A stretch of 44,991 nucleotides of DNA from Chloroflexota bacterium (GTDB lineage Bacteria; Chloroflexota; Anaerolineae; Anaerolineales; Villigracilaceae): contig JAADGN010000131.1 in assembly GCA_013152325.1 (NCBI GenBank), positions 1-44,991 on the forward strand, in the 5' to 3' direction. The position numbers and the translations under genes are program-made. Below the pieces are notes generated by a model that saw only the letters and a program-made list of their open reading frames with translations, was not told the DNA's origin and made no database searches. Positions 41,590 through 44,991 of the stretch are shown piece after piece; positions within the stretch are counted from its first letter, which is position 1; each line of letters starts with the position of its first letter.

Positions 41590-41770
41590 TGGGAGCAAGA
41601 CATAACCAGCGATGATCTCCCTGGCTTGCTCAAGGACGGGGGTCTTGAATTGGCGTATGGCTTTTTTCCTTGAAGCGTCCAAGGAAGTTTTCCATGGGGG
41701 CGTTGTTCCAGCGTACAGGGTGCACGAAGATTTTATGGGGGTTTCTCTGCGAACTCCGTGGTGGTGCAAC
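41590..41770 (-). mobile_element. IS3-family transposase C-terminal remnant (copy B)
   Basis: On the minus strand the sequence encodes VRWNNAPMENFLGRFKE, then in another frame AIRQFKTPVLEQAREIIAGY. The break coincides with a run of six A near 41667, one base longer than required. It is homologous to copy A at 30095 and covers the same short part of the integrase core. No ends or target duplications are seen. Confidence 0.7.
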
Positions 41771-41806
41771 TTGTCCGTTCCCTTCGCAGCTTAATGGTGA
41801 AAAACT

Positions 41807-44975
<3,169 letters not shown>

Positions 44976-44991
44976 AAACCTGTCCGAAAAA

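Noticed and set aside
41572-41800. Programmed frameshift in an intact IS3 transposase
   Set aside because: In IS3 elements the slippage site lies between orfA and orfB, not in the integrase C-terminus, and the rest of the element is missing.

Overview
The window reads as a GC-rich bacterial chromosome segment, most likely from Chloroflexota (Anaerolineae-type). The grounds are the long Thr/Pro-rich linkers in exported proteins, the SH3-like lipoproteins, very large PAS/GAF signalling proteins, Rex, and a full-length NAD-dependent LigA. This placement is inference from protein character, not a database match. There is no rRNA, tRNA, CRISPR array or complete mobile element. Nearly all bases belong to genes, and the spacers are unusually rich in short repeats.

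Layout. 0.4-3.3 kb: uvrA (excision repair). 3.5-10.2 kb, minus strand: a frameshifted cupin, a membrane-anchored M6-like metalloprotease, clpC, and a DUF389 membrane protein carrying an external Thr/Pro linker and SH3-like tail. 10.4-15.8 kb, plus strand: a GNAT acetyltransferase, a DUF423 protein, a multi-pass membrane protein, a four-helix-bundle (IVP/Avd-like) gene bracketed by 8-bp repeat arrays, an MFS transporter, a membrane-anchored methyltransferase and an orphan DNA methyltransferase. 15.9-20.4 kb: hutI, a diguanylate cyclase overlapping proC, and a ribbon-helix-helix/MazF toxin-antitoxin pair. 20.8-23.2 kb: an ABC-F ATPase overlapping the ribosome-rescue factor arfB. 23.2-29.8 kb, minus strand: a CDF metal exporter, kbl, a helicase-associated-domain protein, a lipid kinase and a GAF-GGDEF diguanylate cyclase. 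30.4-36.2 kb, minus strand: a ~1950-residue CHASE-PAS5-GAF5-HD-GYP protein. 36.9-40.8 kb: an operon of an SH3 lipoprotein, a FecR-domain lipoprotein and a CHASE2 adenylate cyclase. 40.9-45.0 kb: rex, an IS3 remnant, an S51-peptidase-like/CysS-tail fusion and ligA.

How the genes work together. Second-messenger signalling dominates: two GGDEF proteins and an HD-GYP protein (cyclic di-GMP) plus one class III cyclase (probably cAMP), several with external sensor domains. DNA repair (uvrA, ligA), proteostasis (clpC) and ribosome rescue (ABC-F/arfB) form the housekeeping part.

Two features cut across the window. First, at least seven places hold degenerate 7-bp tandem arrays and two more hold 8-bp arrays; they lie in spacers, often over start or stop codons, and one lies inside ligA. 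Second, most transcription units have a perfect TATAAT -10 box but a poor -35, and in two cases (GNAT and ligA) the start codon lies 7 nt after the -10, which predicts leaderless mRNAs. No complete new defence or mobile system is visible. The most unusual items are the repeat arrays with the embedded four-helix-bundle gene, the FecR/SH3/CHASE2-cyclase operon, and several uncommon domain fusions.
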